Below are positions 51,068-60,194 of a stretch of 64,000 nt of DNA, piece by piece; position 1 is the stretch's first letter, and each line of letters opens with the position of its first letter. The notes beneath the pieces were generated by a model that ran no database searches, was not told the DNA's origin, and saw only the letters and a list, made by a program, of their open reading frames with translations. The stretch covers positions 1 to 64,000 of the forward strand of contig JBBRNP010000003.1 in the NCBI GenBank assembly GCA_038230255.1, given 5' to 3'. Origin of the DNA: AV40 sp038230255 (GTDB taxonomy: Bacteria; Verrucomicrobiota; Verrucomicrobiia; Chthoniobacterales; UBA10450). A program made the position numbers and the translations under genes.

Positions 51068-51949
51068 GTGCCACGAAAGCAGACCCGGCTCCAGGTTCAA
51101 AAGACTTATAAGCTGTTCATCGGCGGAAAGTTTGTCCGCGGTGAGAACGGCCGTGTCCTGCCCGCCCGTGGAAAAGGCGGTGCGTTGCTCGCCAATTTCT
51201 GTCGGGCATCGAAAAAAGACTTTCGCGACGCAGTTCTGGCGGCGCGGACTGCGTTCCCGAATTGGTCGAAGCAAAGCGCTTATTTGCGCGGACAGATCTT
51301 GTATCGCGCGGCGGAAATGCTCGAGATGCGCCGAGGCGAATTACAAAAGGAAATCGCGCGCTCAAACGGCGCGACAACGTCGACATCTTCGTCGGAAAGC
51401 ACGCTCGCGATCGATCGATTGGTCCATTACGCGGGCTGGACGGACAAGTTCAGCCAGATGTTTGGCTCAGTGAATCCGGTCGCGAGTTCGCATTTTAATT
51501 TTACCACGCCGGAGCCGACCGGCGTGGTAGTTGTCATTTGTCCGGATGAACCGTCGCTGCTTGGATTTGTCTCGCTGGTCACGCCGGCAATCTTGAGCGG
51601 CAACTGCGCGGTCGTGGTCGTTTCAACGACCAAACCGCTGCCCGCGCTCACGTTTTCGGAAATTATCGCCACCAGCGACTTACCCGGGGGCGTGATCAAT
51701 CTTCTGGCGGGCGATCGGACCGAGCTCGCGCCGCATATCGCCAGCCACATGGACGTGAACGCGATTGTCGATGGCAGCGGCGACGCCAAACTCGGCGCCG
51801 AATTGCAGCGCGGCGGCGAATTGAATGTGAAACGCTATGCTCGCCGCGATCTGTCCGAGAAAATGTGGCGCGGCGAAGAAGCGGAAAATCCCTACTGGAT
51901 CCTCGACACCGTGGAAATGAAAACGGCCTGGCACCCAATCGGTCTTTGA
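51068..51949 (+). CDS. short aldehyde dehydrogenase family protein without the catalytic half
   Basis: 293 residues from a GTG at 51068. The N-terminal cofactor domain is present (YKLFIGGKFVRGENG, AARTAFPNWSKQSAYLRGQIL, the NAD-binding VVVICPDEPSLLGFVSLVTP, and NLLAGDRTELAPHIASH), but the chain ends after about residue 290, before the GQxC catalytic Cys region of a 480-residue ALDH. Similar short ALDH-like proteins accompany deoxyribose genes in actinobacteria, as I recall. The next gene, 55 bp on, is a pyrimidine-nucleoside phosphorylase, so it may take part in nucleoside breakdown, perhaps as a partner of a full ALDH outside the window. Confidence 0.8.
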   Translation: MPRKQTRLQVQKTYKLFIGGKFVRGENGRVLPARGKGGALLANFCRASKKDFRDAVLAARTAFPNWSKQSAYLRGQILYRAAEMLEMRRGELQKEIARSNGATTSTSSSESTLAIDRLVHYAGWTDKFSQMFGSVNPVASSHFNFTTPEPTGVVVVICPDEPSLLGFVSLVTPAILSGNCAVVVVSTTKPLPALTFSEIIATSDLPGGVINLLAGDRTELAPHIASHMDVNAIVDGSGDAKLGAELQRGGELNVKRYARRDLSEKMWRGEEAENPYWILDTVEMKTAWHPIGL

Positions 51950-52003
51950 GTCCGAGCGGGACGCGCCTTTCGCGGGCCCGAGGCTTGCTCCCTTTCTTCG
52001 CCA

Positions 52004-53236
52004 ATGCATGTCCCATCGCTCATTGAAAAAAAGCGGGACGGCCACACCCTGACGACCAAGGAAATTAAGAGCCTGGTTGAGGAGTTCACGCTCGGGGACA
52101 TCCCCGATTATCAAATGAGCGCTCTGGCCATGGCCGTTTTCTTTCGCGGAATGACTTCGGCCGAAACGCATCATCTGACTGAAGCGATGATGAAGAGCGG
52201 CCGGGTGCTGAGATATCCGGAAGGTTCGCCCCCGAGGATCGACAAACACTCGACCGGCGGCGTGGGCGACAAGGTCTCGCTCGTGCTCGCGCCGTTGCTG
52301 GCGTGCGATGATGTCTGGGTGCCGATGATTTCCGGCCGCGGCCTCGGAATCACCGGCGGCACGCTCGATAAATTGGAAAGCATTCCAGGTTTTAACGTGC
52401 ACCTGGACGAAAAACGCGCGCTTAAGCAGCTGGACAAAATCGGTCTCTTCATGATCGGCCAAACCGAAGACATTTGTCCGGCCGACAAAAAACTTTACGC
52501 GTTGCGCGATGTGACCGGCACCGTGCCGTCGCAACCGCTCATTGTGGCGAGCATCATGAGCAAGAAACTTGCGGAAAATCTCGATCGGCTCGTGCTCGAC
52601 GTGAAATTCGGTAGCGGCGCGTTCATGAAGACGAAAGAGGAAGCCCAACAGCTGGCCGAATCGATGACCAGTGTCGGCGAGTCGATGAAAGTGAAGACGT
52701 CCTATTTGCTCAATCCGATGGATGAGCCGCTCGGGCGCAACGTAGGAAATGCGCTTGAGGTGGCCGAGTGCGTCGAGATTTTACAAGGCGGCGGCCCGCC
52801 GGATCTGATCAAGTTGATTGTCGATCTTGCCGAGAAAGTTTCGGAGACACCGCGCGCGCAATTGGAAAAACGTCTTCAGGATGGAAGCGCCTGGAAGAAA
52901 TTCGTTTCCCTGGTTTACGCGCAGGACGGTGACGCCACCATGTTGGAAAAAATTCTCGAGCAACATCGGGCGCCAAACATTCAACCCTGGCCGGCCAAGT
53001 CAGCCGGCACGGTGAAAAAGATCGACGCCGAACTGATTGGTCGCGCGTCAGTGCAACTCGGGGCCGGTCGTCAAAAAGCGGACGACCCAATCGATTTCGC
53101 GGTCGGCTTTTCCAAAATCAAAAAAGTCGGCGAACAGGTCGCGGTTGATGAACCGCTCTTCATGATTCACGCGCGCAACGAGCGCTCGATCGTCAACATC
53201 CGACCGCTGCTCGAAAAAGCGGTCGGAGTCGGTTGA
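52004..53236 (+). CDS. deoA: pyrimidine-nucleoside (thymidine) phosphorylase
   Basis: 410 residues. It splits thymidine or uridine with phosphate into the base and (deoxy)ribose-1-phosphate. The signature SGRGLGITGGTLDKLESIPG and the phosphate loop KHSTGGVGDKVSL are complete, as is the C-terminal domain with GVKI-type strands and NERSIVNIRPLLEKAV. Thymidine phosphorylase DeoA and broad Pdp cannot be told apart. The last 62 bp are repeated, diverged, at 55317-55378 after the next gene. Confidence 0.94.
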   Translation: MHVPSLIEKKRDGHTLTTKEIKSLVEEFTLGDIPDYQMSALAMAVFFRGMTSAETHHLTEAMMKSGRVLRYPEGSPPRIDKHSTGGVGDKVSLVLAPLLACDDVWVPMISGRGLGITGGTLDKLESIPGFNVHLDEKRALKQLDKIGLFMIGQTEDICPADKKLYALRDVTGTVPSQPLIVASIMSKKLAENLDRLVLDVKFGSGAFMKTKEEAQQLAESMTSVGESMKVKTSYLLNPMDEPLGRNVGNALEVAECVEILQGGGPPDLIKLIVDLAEKVSETPRAQLEKRLQDGSAWKKFVSLVYAQDGDATMLEKILEQHRAPNIQPWPAKSAGTVKKIDAELIGRASVQLGAGRQKADDPIDFAVGFSKIKKVGEQVAVDEPLFMIHARNERSIVNIRPLLEKAVGVG

Positions 53237-53254
53237 TAGAACGGGCGGCGCAAA

Positions 53255-55258
53255 TTACGGCGGCGGTAACGCGGTCCCCGATTGGGACTGAACAAGTGAA
53301 ACATCGGAACTGTTAATCACGCCGTTCACTGTCACGTCTTCACGGAAATTATTCGACGTAGCGCCTTGCCCTGATTGCGATTGAGTTTGGGAAACGTCGC
53401 TCGAGTTTACCAGACCATTGCCGGTTGTATCACCGGCGAGTATAGCCATCGGGACTGTAACGCTTCCGTTGTTCCGACCATCGTTCACTCCAGAAAGAGT
53501 GAGCACGATTCGCTGCGCGTTGGTGACTCCAGCCAGGTTGACCATAACTTGACTGCCGCTCACGCTGGAATTACTGACGGCGCCGGTTCCGCTCGTAATA
53601 TTCGCGCTGGTGAAAGTAACAGGATTGCCAAACGTAACGACAATTTGATACGCGCCTGAAGGGCCGCCGCTTCGGCATTCAATCCCCGGCGTGCCGGTGA
53701 GCGGCAAATTTATATCAAACGCGCCGGCTGCTCCGTGGATCTTGCGCGAGACAGCAGAAAGTGGCGGCGCTAATTGCGTAGCGATATTAATCGTCCAGCC
53801 GCCATTGATCGATCCGGACCCAGAGGTGAATTCATCCAGAACAAAAAGTTTCCAGGTACCGTTGGGGTTTGCGCCGTGAAAGATCGACATGGTGTTACCG
53901 AAGGGCTTGGGCGGGGCTGGCGCCGGGAATGCGTCTTTGTCGCCCGAAGGAGACAGGTTGGTCGGCAAATAGGTGCCGGAGCTGATACGGCCAATTCCCA
54001 GTGCGGAGGCCGCAGTGTCGTCGAAAGTCAGGTTAATATTGCTGATGGAGTGCGTGCCGCCCGTATCCGACATTAACATGACGTTTTGACCGGCGGGTCC
54101 GACCAGAAGAATGTCGAGATCTTCGGGAAACGGGTGGCTCAGTCTATTTAATTTCGCAGTGAGCGTGGTAACGATTCCGGGCAACCCCGTCACGTTGATT
54201 GTCGATGGATAAGGCGTTCCGGTGCCTTCTCCGTTAGCGGCGCCTTTCATTGGCAAGGCTGTGGAATTTGTAAACGAACTCGTCGGTGGAGTTGGAGCAG
54301 GCGTAGGTGTTGGCGTTGGCCCAATCGTTGGCAAACCAAGCAAAATAAATTCAACCGGGCGACCGAAAGTTTTCGACTGCCCTGCAGTCATGCCCGCAAT
54401 CTGCGATCCCACCGCCGCCATATCCGTGCGAGTGAGCGCATTTACTGTGACGGTCTGATTCGCTACCAAACCGGCAGCCGAAGCCGCGGCCGCAGTGTTG
54501 GCAACGAGCCGGCAGCGCAGGGTCGCAGCGGGAAAAAGGTTTGGCTGAAGTAGAAAATAGCTGCTGGTCGAATCGGTGGTTACTCCGGAAACAACTGTTC
54601 CGTCGTATTGGACGTAGTTCACGCTCGGACTCGGAAAAACAAAATCGACATGAGTTCCGTCGTTTTCGATCGTTGCCGTCACCGTTTGCGAGCCGTTGAT
54701 CAAGTTAGTGAGCGTCGTGCTCGTGTGCGTCGTTCCATCCCGCACGCTGACGATGTTGGAATGATAATCCGTGTCCGCGATAAAACTGGCGCCGTTCCAA
54801 GTATCGAGCTCGACCACCGGATGTAGCTCAAAATGCCTTTCGCCCGGGTGCTCAGTGTAAAAGCGGAAGATCCCACGAAAGATCGCCGCCGCCGCGGTAA
54901 GTGAGCTGAGATGGCTAAGTTGAGTGTTAGTGGCGTTTATTACCTCGCAGATGATCGGAGACGCGCCGGTATTATTGCCATTTGAACCCGTGCCGGAATT
55001 ATCGACAGCCATATCGGTGTGAATATCGCCGTCACTGGAGATGCTGGTGTGCGGGAAAATGTATTGCCAGTTCGTCGTATAAGCCGGGTACTGCGAATCA
55101 GCGAGGGGCGAGATGCTGATGCAATCCGTTTCCCATAACCCGGCCATTTGCGCGACCTCGTCGCGAGTAAAAGTAGTATTGGTGGTCGCAGTCGCGATCG
55201 ACAAGCCACCCAACAACCACACAACTGCAGAAGCGCGAAAAGCGCGGCACACTTCCAT
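53255..55258 (-). CDS. secreted protein with proprotein-convertase P-domain and dockerin-like repeats
   Basis: 667 residues. Signal peptide about 1-25. Residues 30-320 form a domain of unknown type rich in Thr/Ser/Asn, then a Pro-Thr linker (TPTPTPAPTPPTS). A P-domain follows (about 335-490: LNRLSHPFPEDLDILLVGP, GTWKLFVLDEFTSGSGSING). The C-terminus has two short repeats of the dockerin type, GDTTGNGLVNSSDVSQTQSQ and VNGVINSSDVSLVQSQSG, that may bind Ca2+. P-domains accompany subtilisin-like proteases but no protease is here. It lies between the real and the displaced deoA ends and may be a recent insertion. Confidence 0.8.
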   Translation of the reverse strand: MEVCRAFRASAVVWLLGGLSIATATTNTTFTRDEVAQMAGLWETDCISISPLADSQYPAYTTNWQYIFPHTSISSDGDIHTDMAVDNSGTGSNGNNTGASPIICEVINATNTQLSHLSSLTAAAAIFRGIFRFYTEHPGERHFELHPVVELDTWNGASFIADTDYHSNIVSVRDGTTHTSTTLTNLINGSQTVTATIENDGTHVDFVFPSPSVNYVQYDGTVVSGVTTDSTSSYFLLQPNLFPAATLRCRLVANTAAAASAAGLVANQTVTVNALTRTDMAAVGSQIAGMTAGQSKTFGRPVEFILLGLPTIGPTPTPTPAPTPPTSSFTNSTALPMKGAANGEGTGTPYPSTINVTGLPGIVTTLTAKLNRLSHPFPEDLDILLVGPAGQNVMLMSDTGGTHSISNINLTFDDTAASALGIGRISSGTYLPTNLSPSGDKDAFPAPAPPKPFGNTMSIFHGANPNGTWKLFVLDEFTSGSGSINGGWTINIATQLAPPLSAVSRKIHGAAGAFDINLPLTGTPGIECRSGGPSGAYQIVVTFGNPVTFTSANITSGTGAVSNSSVSGSQVMVNLAGVTNAQRIVLTLSGVNDGRNNGSVTVPMAILAGDTTGNGLVNSSDVSQTQSQSGQGATSNNFREDVTVNGVINSSDVSLVQSQSGTALPPP

Positions 55259-55316
55259 CGAGATAAGTCCGGGCCAATCTTATTATATTCCCTCGGGCTT
55301 CGCGATAGAAAAATCA

Positions 55317-55378
55317 GCAACGAGCGCTCGATCGTCAACATCACCCCGCTTCTCGAAAACGCAGTCGAGATCGTCTGA
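55317..55378 (+). pseudogene. displaced 3'-end copy of the pyrimidine-nucleoside phosphorylase gene
   Basis: 62 bp align without gaps to 53175-53236: the first 26 bases are identical, with about 11 mismatches in the rest. It encodes NERSIVNITPLLENAVEIV and a stop, against NERSIVNIRPLLEKAVGVG in the real gene. Nothing upstream of it matches the phosphorylase. Confidence 0.75.
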
Positions 55379-55389
55379 CGAGAAAGAGA

Positions 55390-55605
55390 TTAGTCAGCGC
55401 TCGCGCGATGTTCCACCGTAACGGTTAGGTTTGGTTTAACTCCGGCTAGCGCAGGCAGGAGATGATTGAGGACTTGTTCCGCGGTTGCGCGAAACCTTCG
55501 GCCACGCGCGCTCTCCTTTAACCAGCCCGCCTTATCTCGATAATAGCGCTCGGTGAAATTCTTGGTGCTGATCAAAATGATATAGCTGTCGTTGGTTAGA
55601 TTCAT
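55390..55605 (-). CDS. small hypothetical protein
   Basis: 71 codons (about 70 residues) from the ATG at 55605: YIILISTKNFTERYYRDKAG then a helix rich in Arg/Glu and a final strand NLTVTVEHRASAD. No signal peptide or membrane segment. A longer frame reaches 55701, but that part is out-of-frame sequence of the neighbouring membrane gene. Family unknown; weak evidence as a real gene. Confidence 0.35.
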   Translation of the reverse strand: MNLTNDSYIILISTKNFTERYYRDKAGWLKESARGRRFRATAEQVLNHLLPALAGVKPNLTVTVEHRASAD

Positions 55606-55634
55606 CGGTAATTCGCATCGCCTGGTTAAACGGT

Positions 55635-55933
55635 TCAACGTGTCCATCCGAATTCGCGCGGAACGAGAAATCCAAAAGACAGTCCTACAAAAAACGGCCA
55701 CGGAAGCGCAAGCGACAAGAGATGGATGGGACCCGTTGGCCGAAAGTACTGTGACAGAACATCGGAACTGGCGCCCAGATCCACGTCAAGGCTAGCCAAA
55801 GCATATTGTGCTGCGGTTCTCCTCGCTCGATGGCGTATGAAGCGACTACCAGCTGCCAGACCAAAAGCAGAGTGCCGATAAAGTGAACTAGAGCGACTAC
55901 GACAAGCACCGTTACTGAGAAACGCTTCATCAT
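55635..55933 (-). pseudogene. small three-helix membrane protein, frameshifted
   Basis: From 55933 one frame gives two membrane helices (VTVLVVVALVHFIGTLLLVW and MLWLALTWIWAPVPMF), then turns to unlike sequence and stops at 55685. The next frame continues with IHLLSLALPWPFFVGLSFG and ends FLVPREFGWTR at 55635, a good third helix. A single-base indel near 55735-55760 explains this. Intact length would be about 98 residues. It may be a pseudogene or a read error. Confidence 0.55.
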
Positions 55934-55974
55934 CTAACGACAATGAGGCGAACATTTTTCGTCTAACAACGTGA

Positions 55975-56754
55975 TTATCCTTCTTCAGCCATACGAATCG
56001 TCCAGAAGTCGTCGGCGAGGTTTTTCGCAGGATCGAGATAATCGTAGGGCATGGTGAAATAGCCTTTCATTCCCCAATCGGTGTCCCAGGAGTTGCGAAT
56101 GATGAATCGCTTTTGCGAGTCGTCGTAGCCCACGCCCATGACGGCGTGGCCGCCCATGACCTTTTCTTTTTTGTCAGGCAGATTCAGCACGCCCGACTTC
56201 GTGACTGCGGCTGATTCAAAACCTTCATAAACAGTAAACCCAAACACAAACGGAAAACCGTCGGCGAGACAAATCCGCATGTCGTCAAGCGTGCTAAGGC
56301 GATGATAAGAAGTGATCTCATGTTTCTTGGCAGCGGAATAACATTTGGCAGCAGGCTTTTTGGTAAAATCTTTGACCCGATAGGGCCAATCCTTTTCCGC
56401 ACAAACGCCTTGCTTGGTCAGCGATTTGATTCCGTCGCGAAGAAACGCGCCGCTGTCCTGTTTTACCGTGCCTTCGATCGCGCGCTCGTTGTAGTAAACA
56501 AAGAGCCGGCTTAGATCGACAAACGGGCAGCCGTCTTTGATCTCGAGATACTCAAGCGCGCCGACAAGCGCGTGCGCGGTACAGGCGCCAATTTCTCCCT
56601 GATTCTCGATCGGCGAACAGTTCGGTCGCAGATCGACCTTGCTCGGCAATTTCGCCAGCCGCGGTTTGATGACGCTGTAGGCAAAATCGCGCTGATCCGG
56701 CAAGTCCGGCAACCAGCCGTACCATTTGGGCGAACGTTTATTAATTGTAGCCAT
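55975..56754 (-). CDS. C1 (papain-like) cysteine peptidase
   Basis: 259 residues without a signal peptide. The catalytic residues are Cys58 (ENQGEIGACTAHAL), His203 (GGHAVMGVGYDD) and Asn221 (IRNSWDTDWG); the oxyanion Gln is Gln52. The N-terminal 40 residues (DLPDQRDFAYSVIKP) match bacterial C1A enzymes with a short propeptide-like start. It is the last gene of a minus-strand group of five; its ATG is 1 bp after the stop of the GH75-like gene. How it leaves the cell, if it does, is not visible. Confidence 0.9.
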   Translation of the reverse strand: MATINKRSPKWYGWLPDLPDQRDFAYSVIKPRLAKLPSKVDLRPNCSPIENQGEIGACTAHALVGALEYLEIKDGCPFVDLSRLFVYYNERAIEGTVKQDSGAFLRDGIKSLTKQGVCAEKDWPYRVKDFTKKPAAKCYSAAKKHEITSYHRLSTLDDMRICLADGFPFVFGFTVYEGFESAAVTKSGVLNLPDKKEKVMGGHAVMGVGYDDSQKRFIIRNSWDTDWGMKGYFTMPYDYLDPAKNLADDFWTIRMAEEG

Positions 56755-56755
56755 A

Positions 56756-57361
56756 TCATGGGTGCTGAAGCTGGTAGGTTTCTCCGCTAACTACTGCGGC
56801 CTGGTCCGGCCAAAATTCGAAGGTAACTCCCGAGTCGACTCCGCCATGACGCGGACTAGATGGAATGCCGAGTAGCTGCGCGGCCGCGATCGACATTTCT
56901 CCAATATCGTTGCCACCACTGACGTCAGCCACGACCGCATCAACGGTTTTATTCTTATATGTCACGCGCGTCTTGCAACCGATGACAACCCCCTTTGCTT
57001 TTGCGCGCACATGCGGATTAGTCACGACATAAGGCACGGCGGTGGAATCGACATAGCGCGTCTCCAACGGTCTGCCTTTCCAGGAATAAGTCGTGCCCGA
57101 ATACCAATTGCCGTTGCCGTCGTCGGCCGGCGAATCAGTGTTGGGATCGACTATGAGCACATCACGCCAACTTTTATTGGGATAGCCCGCGTTAGCCAGA
57201 GCATCGAGACCCCTGTTGTCCTTGCGGTAAGCAAACTTGTTTCCATTTTGGCCGTTGGCGCCATCCGCATCCACGGCCGCGCCACACTCCCAATGGACTC
57301 GTCCGTCGTCATCTTGCACAACTACGATGCCGTCAATTTCTGCGAGCGTCGTTGAATCCAT
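56756..57361 (-). CDS. GH75 (chitosanase)-like protein
   Basis: 201 residues, no signal peptide. The sequence order AAVDADGANG, RKDNRGLDALANAGYPNKSW, YVDSTAVPYVVTNPHVRAKA, IGCKTRVTYKNKTVDAVVAD and IGEMSIAAAQLLGI corresponds to fungal-type GH75 chitosanases and the wider endo-beta family, with conserved Asp and Glu in the VVADVSGGNDIGEMS part that hold the catalytic acids. It would hydrolyse a beta-1,4-glucosaminyl polymer or be a homologue with another role. It is tightly coupled to the C1 peptidase gene. Confidence 0.75.
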   Translation of the reverse strand: MDSTTLAEIDGIVVVQDDDGRVHWECGAAVDADGANGQNGNKFAYRKDNRGLDALANAGYPNKSWRDVLIVDPNTDSPADDGNGNWYSGTTYSWKGRPLETRYVDSTAVPYVVTNPHVRAKAKGVVIGCKTRVTYKNKTVDAVVADVSGGNDIGEMSIAAAQLLGIPSSPRHGGVDSGVTFEFWPDQAAVVSGETYQLQHP

Positions 57362-57397
57362 CGGTTTTCCTTCGTTGATGCAACCTGCGATGCGATT

Positions 57398-58768
57398 TCA
57401 CCGTTGCTCAGGCACCATAGTGGGCGGTGGTTTGGTCGCCTTGGCTTCATCGGGCTGCTTTTTCTCCTGCTCCTTCTCTTTCGATATATTTTGTGCCACG
57501 GTGGAGCGCAGACTCATGAGGTTCTTGAGCGCGTTGTACCAGAACGGCGCGCCGAGACTGAGTAAACCCACCGAAAAAAGCATTCCGACTAGATGCTCAT
57601 TGAACCCTTGATCCCAACTCGTTCCCCATCGAAAGCCGCCATTCCTGGGGAAGAGATCGAAACCCGTTTTTTCGAAATCCGCTTGGACTGTCTTGAAGTC
57701 ACCGCCCTGTTTTTTGATCCGTTCAGTGGCGGTAGCGTTGACCATTGAATCGAAATTGTTGGCCGGCGTCTTGCCTTTTAGGGCCTGGGCGACTTTATCC
57801 CGGACCGCTTCGCGGGTGTCGGTATCTTTAACTTCGACACCAGTGAGCGCGGTTTTTATGGCGGTGTCAGTTTCCTTTTCACTCCAATCTTTCAGCGTGG
57901 CTTTGAGCACACTGTTACTCTCTCCTAAAATTCGCGACGCCTGACCTTCCACGGTCGCGGCTTGTGCAACCAGTTTGTCGCGCACTGCTTTATTGGCTGA
58001 AACAAGTTTGAATATTTCGACGGAATCAAGCTGCAGCCAGAAGGCGAACACGAAAGCAAACACGACGGTGATAACGCGTGTGTGCATGGCGAACCATTGC
58101 TGCACACGTTCCTGGCAGATGTCAGTCCAGTATTGGAACTTTTGGTAGGCCGTATCGATTGATCCGGCCATTGCGGCCATTGTTTTGTCGGCGGCGGCTG
58201 CAGTCTGAGCTTCGTACGTCGCTAGCTTTGCCCTGGCGTTCTCTAGTGCGGCCTGCACTTGCGCACGAACTTTGTCATCCGTTAATGACCGCACAGCTTT
58301 GTCCATATCATCGGCAAGTTTTTTCGCTTCTTCCTGTGTGCCAAGAATCGCTTTTGCCGCATTCTCCAGGGTCTCCTTGTCCATACCGAGTGCAACCAAC
58401 AGCCTCTGCGCGCTCCGCCTCAAGCTCGCTTCGTCAGGTCTTTTTTTTCCGATCGCAATTCGATGAATGGCATCGAAAATCTCGGCCGGTCGCATCGCGG
58501 TGGTATGCCGCCACCAACGAAATACTGGCCAATCCGGCAGGAAACTGTCCGAAACCAATCTGCCCTTCAAAACACACCGCGCCAGCTCCGTTGTATTTTG
58601 AGAAACATCGGGGGCGATGAGAGTAAAGGTAGTGGACAGACCATTGAGTAGGTTCAACCCACGGAGATTCAGCGCAGCGGCCACCATCTGCACGACAATC
58701 GTGATCAGTAGACTCACTACGAGCATGATTAAGATGAAGGCGATGAGCGTATCGAGGCTATCGAGCAT
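57398..58768 (-). CDS. membrane protein with coiled-coil, unknown function
   Basis: 456 residues: N-terminal membrane helix (about 6-34, LIAFILIMLVVSLLITIVVQ), a cytoplasmic or periplasmic helical part with coiled-coil tendency (about 125-205), a second helix (about 228-250, ITVVFAFVFAFWLQL), a long charged segment and a third hydrophobic segment (about 395-420, GMLFSVGLLSLGAPFWYNAL). The tail is Lys/Glu/Pro-rich. The architecture recalls conserved bacterial membrane proteins of unknown use found next to peptidases; I cannot name a family. It lies between the secreted protein and GH75-like genes. Confidence 0.7.
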   Translation of the reverse strand: MLDSLDTLIAFILIMLVVSLLITIVVQMVAAALNLRGLNLLNGLSTTFTLIAPDVSQNTTELARCVLKGRLVSDSFLPDWPVFRWWRHTTAMRPAEIFDAIHRIAIGKKRPDEASLRRSAQRLLVALGMDKETLENAAKAILGTQEEAKKLADDMDKAVRSLTDDKVRAQVQAALENARAKLATYEAQTAAAADKTMAAMAGSIDTAYQKFQYWTDICQERVQQWFAMHTRVITVVFAFVFAFWLQLDSVEIFKLVSANKAVRDKLVAQAATVEGQASRILGESNSVLKATLKDWSEKETDTAIKTALTGVEVKDTDTREAVRDKVAQALKGKTPANNFDSMVNATATERIKKQGGDFKTVQADFEKTGFDLFPRNGGFRWGTSWDQGFNEHLVGMLFSVGLLSLGAPFWYNALKNLMSLRSTVAQNISKEKEQEKKQPDEAKATKPPPTMVPEQR

Positions 58769-58817
58769 AAAATTTTGTCGAGTGGAGGGAGTTTGGAATT
58801 CTGGGGCAGCGGCGGCT

Positions 58818-60194
58818 TTAAAAATTCTTTTTCAGTCCGGCTAAGATCGCGTCAAAATGCTCAAAGGTTGGAGTGGCTTTGCCCTGCGCGTAGGTAAGAG
58901 TGTAAGACCAGCTTTCGTCGCTCGCTTCGTGTTGGCGTACTTCCAGCGTTATTTTCGTAGTGTCCGTCACCACTTGCTTATCGAAGTCGTAAATTCCACC
59001 AATCTCGAATAGGGCGTCGGCGTCGGCGGAACCGAGAACGGGAACTGATTGTTCGCGCAAGAGCGGCAAGGACCAGGAAAACTCCGCGCGTAATCGATTA
59101 CTTCCCTTATCCGTAGCCGCACCCTGTCGAATCTCGCTGACATAATCATAGGCGACGATGAAAAGGGGAGCGACTCCTGCCTCTTTGATTTTTGGCACAA
59201 AGGCTGAATGCAACCACGTCGTCAGAGGATTTTTGACGAATACCGAGTAAGCGGCGCCGGCAGTTGCGTCCATGGTTTTAAAGTCACGATCGGTTTCGAA
59301 ACGACCAGTCAGGCCGAATTCAGAGTGACCCATAATAACGGGCAACTTCTTGACCTCCCCGTCGCTCGGCAAACTCGGCCAACTGTAGGCATGAAAAAGG
59401 TCGAGTTCGGCGACCATGCTATCGAAATACTGGTCTTTCTCCTTGGGCGTAACGTTGACGTCAGCTTTGGCGGTGAAATCAATATGGAACCAAGCATCGT
59501 TGGCGGTTACGCCATCGCGGAGTTGCTGTTTAACTTGATCCTTGCGTAGATGGTACCTAGCGGAGACAGCGCCACCCCCGCTCCCAGCCTGCAGTTCGAG
59601 TTTACTCTCCACACTTTCAGGCGCCAAAATCTCGCGGTCGAAGATGGCGACGGTATTATCCAACTTGTAATCCTTCGGAGGAACGACTCCATGGCTTCCA
59701 TCGGGAGCCTCGATCGTCAGGCTATGCGCAACTCGCAAGACGTATGTTTTTCCCTTGGCGGGGATTTCCTCCTTGGGAATCAAGAATATGTTTTGAATTC
59801 CTTCGAGCCCTCTGGGTCGGGGGTTACCATCGAGGGGAATTTCGCGATCCGCCTCTCCGCTTTTGCGCTCAATAATCGCATAGTTGTCAGCCTTTAATGC
59901 GAAAGGATCATTAGCTTGAATTTTCCCAACGTCCTTTCCATCGACGAAAAATCGCACCCTGATAATCTCCTTGCCCTCAAAAGGAGTAAAACGGGGAGCA
60001 ATTGTGACATCGGCGGCAACAGCGCTCGAAGCCGTTGCCAGAAGTAGAAGGACAATGGATATCGCAGCGACAATTCTTTGAAGCCGCCGGCGATATGGGT
60101 GCCAAATCTCTTCTTGGCACGCAGAATGTTTCAGATAACCCAAAGTCGTATTCCCCAGATGACTAAATAGGTGCAGCGCCAGACGCGAGTTCAT
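58818..60194 (-). CDS. secreted hypothetical protein
   Basis: 458 residues. The signal sequence lies inside (about 40-61, IVAAISIVLLLLATASSAVA), so the true start may be nearer, though no good internal start was found upstream of it. The mature part is beta-rich: PRFTPFEGKEIIRVRFFVDG, then a region with PVIMGHSEFGLTGRFETDRDF and TTKITLEVRQHE near the end. No family recognised. Its start overlaps the 115-residue protein gene by 32 bp. Confidence 0.65.
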   Translation of the reverse strand: MNSRLALHLFSHLGNTTLGYLKHSACQEEIWHPYRRRLQRIVAAISIVLLLLATASSAVAADVTIAPRFTPFEGKEIIRVRFFVDGKDVGKIQANDPFALKADNYAIIERKSGEADREIPLDGNPRPRGLEGIQNIFLIPKEEIPAKGKTYVLRVAHSLTIEAPDGSHGVVPPKDYKLDNTVAIFDREILAPESVESKLELQAGSGGGAVSARYHLRKDQVKQQLRDGVTANDAWFHIDFTAKADVNVTPKEKDQYFDSMVAELDLFHAYSWPSLPSDGEVKKLPVIMGHSEFGLTGRFETDRDFKTMDATAGAAYSVFVKNPLTTWLHSAFVPKIKEAGVAPLFIVAYDYVSEIRQGAATDKGSNRLRAEFSWSLPLLREQSVPVLGSADADALFEIGGIYDFDKQVVTDTTKITLEVRQHEASDESWSYTLTYAQGKATPTFEHFDAILAGLKKNF

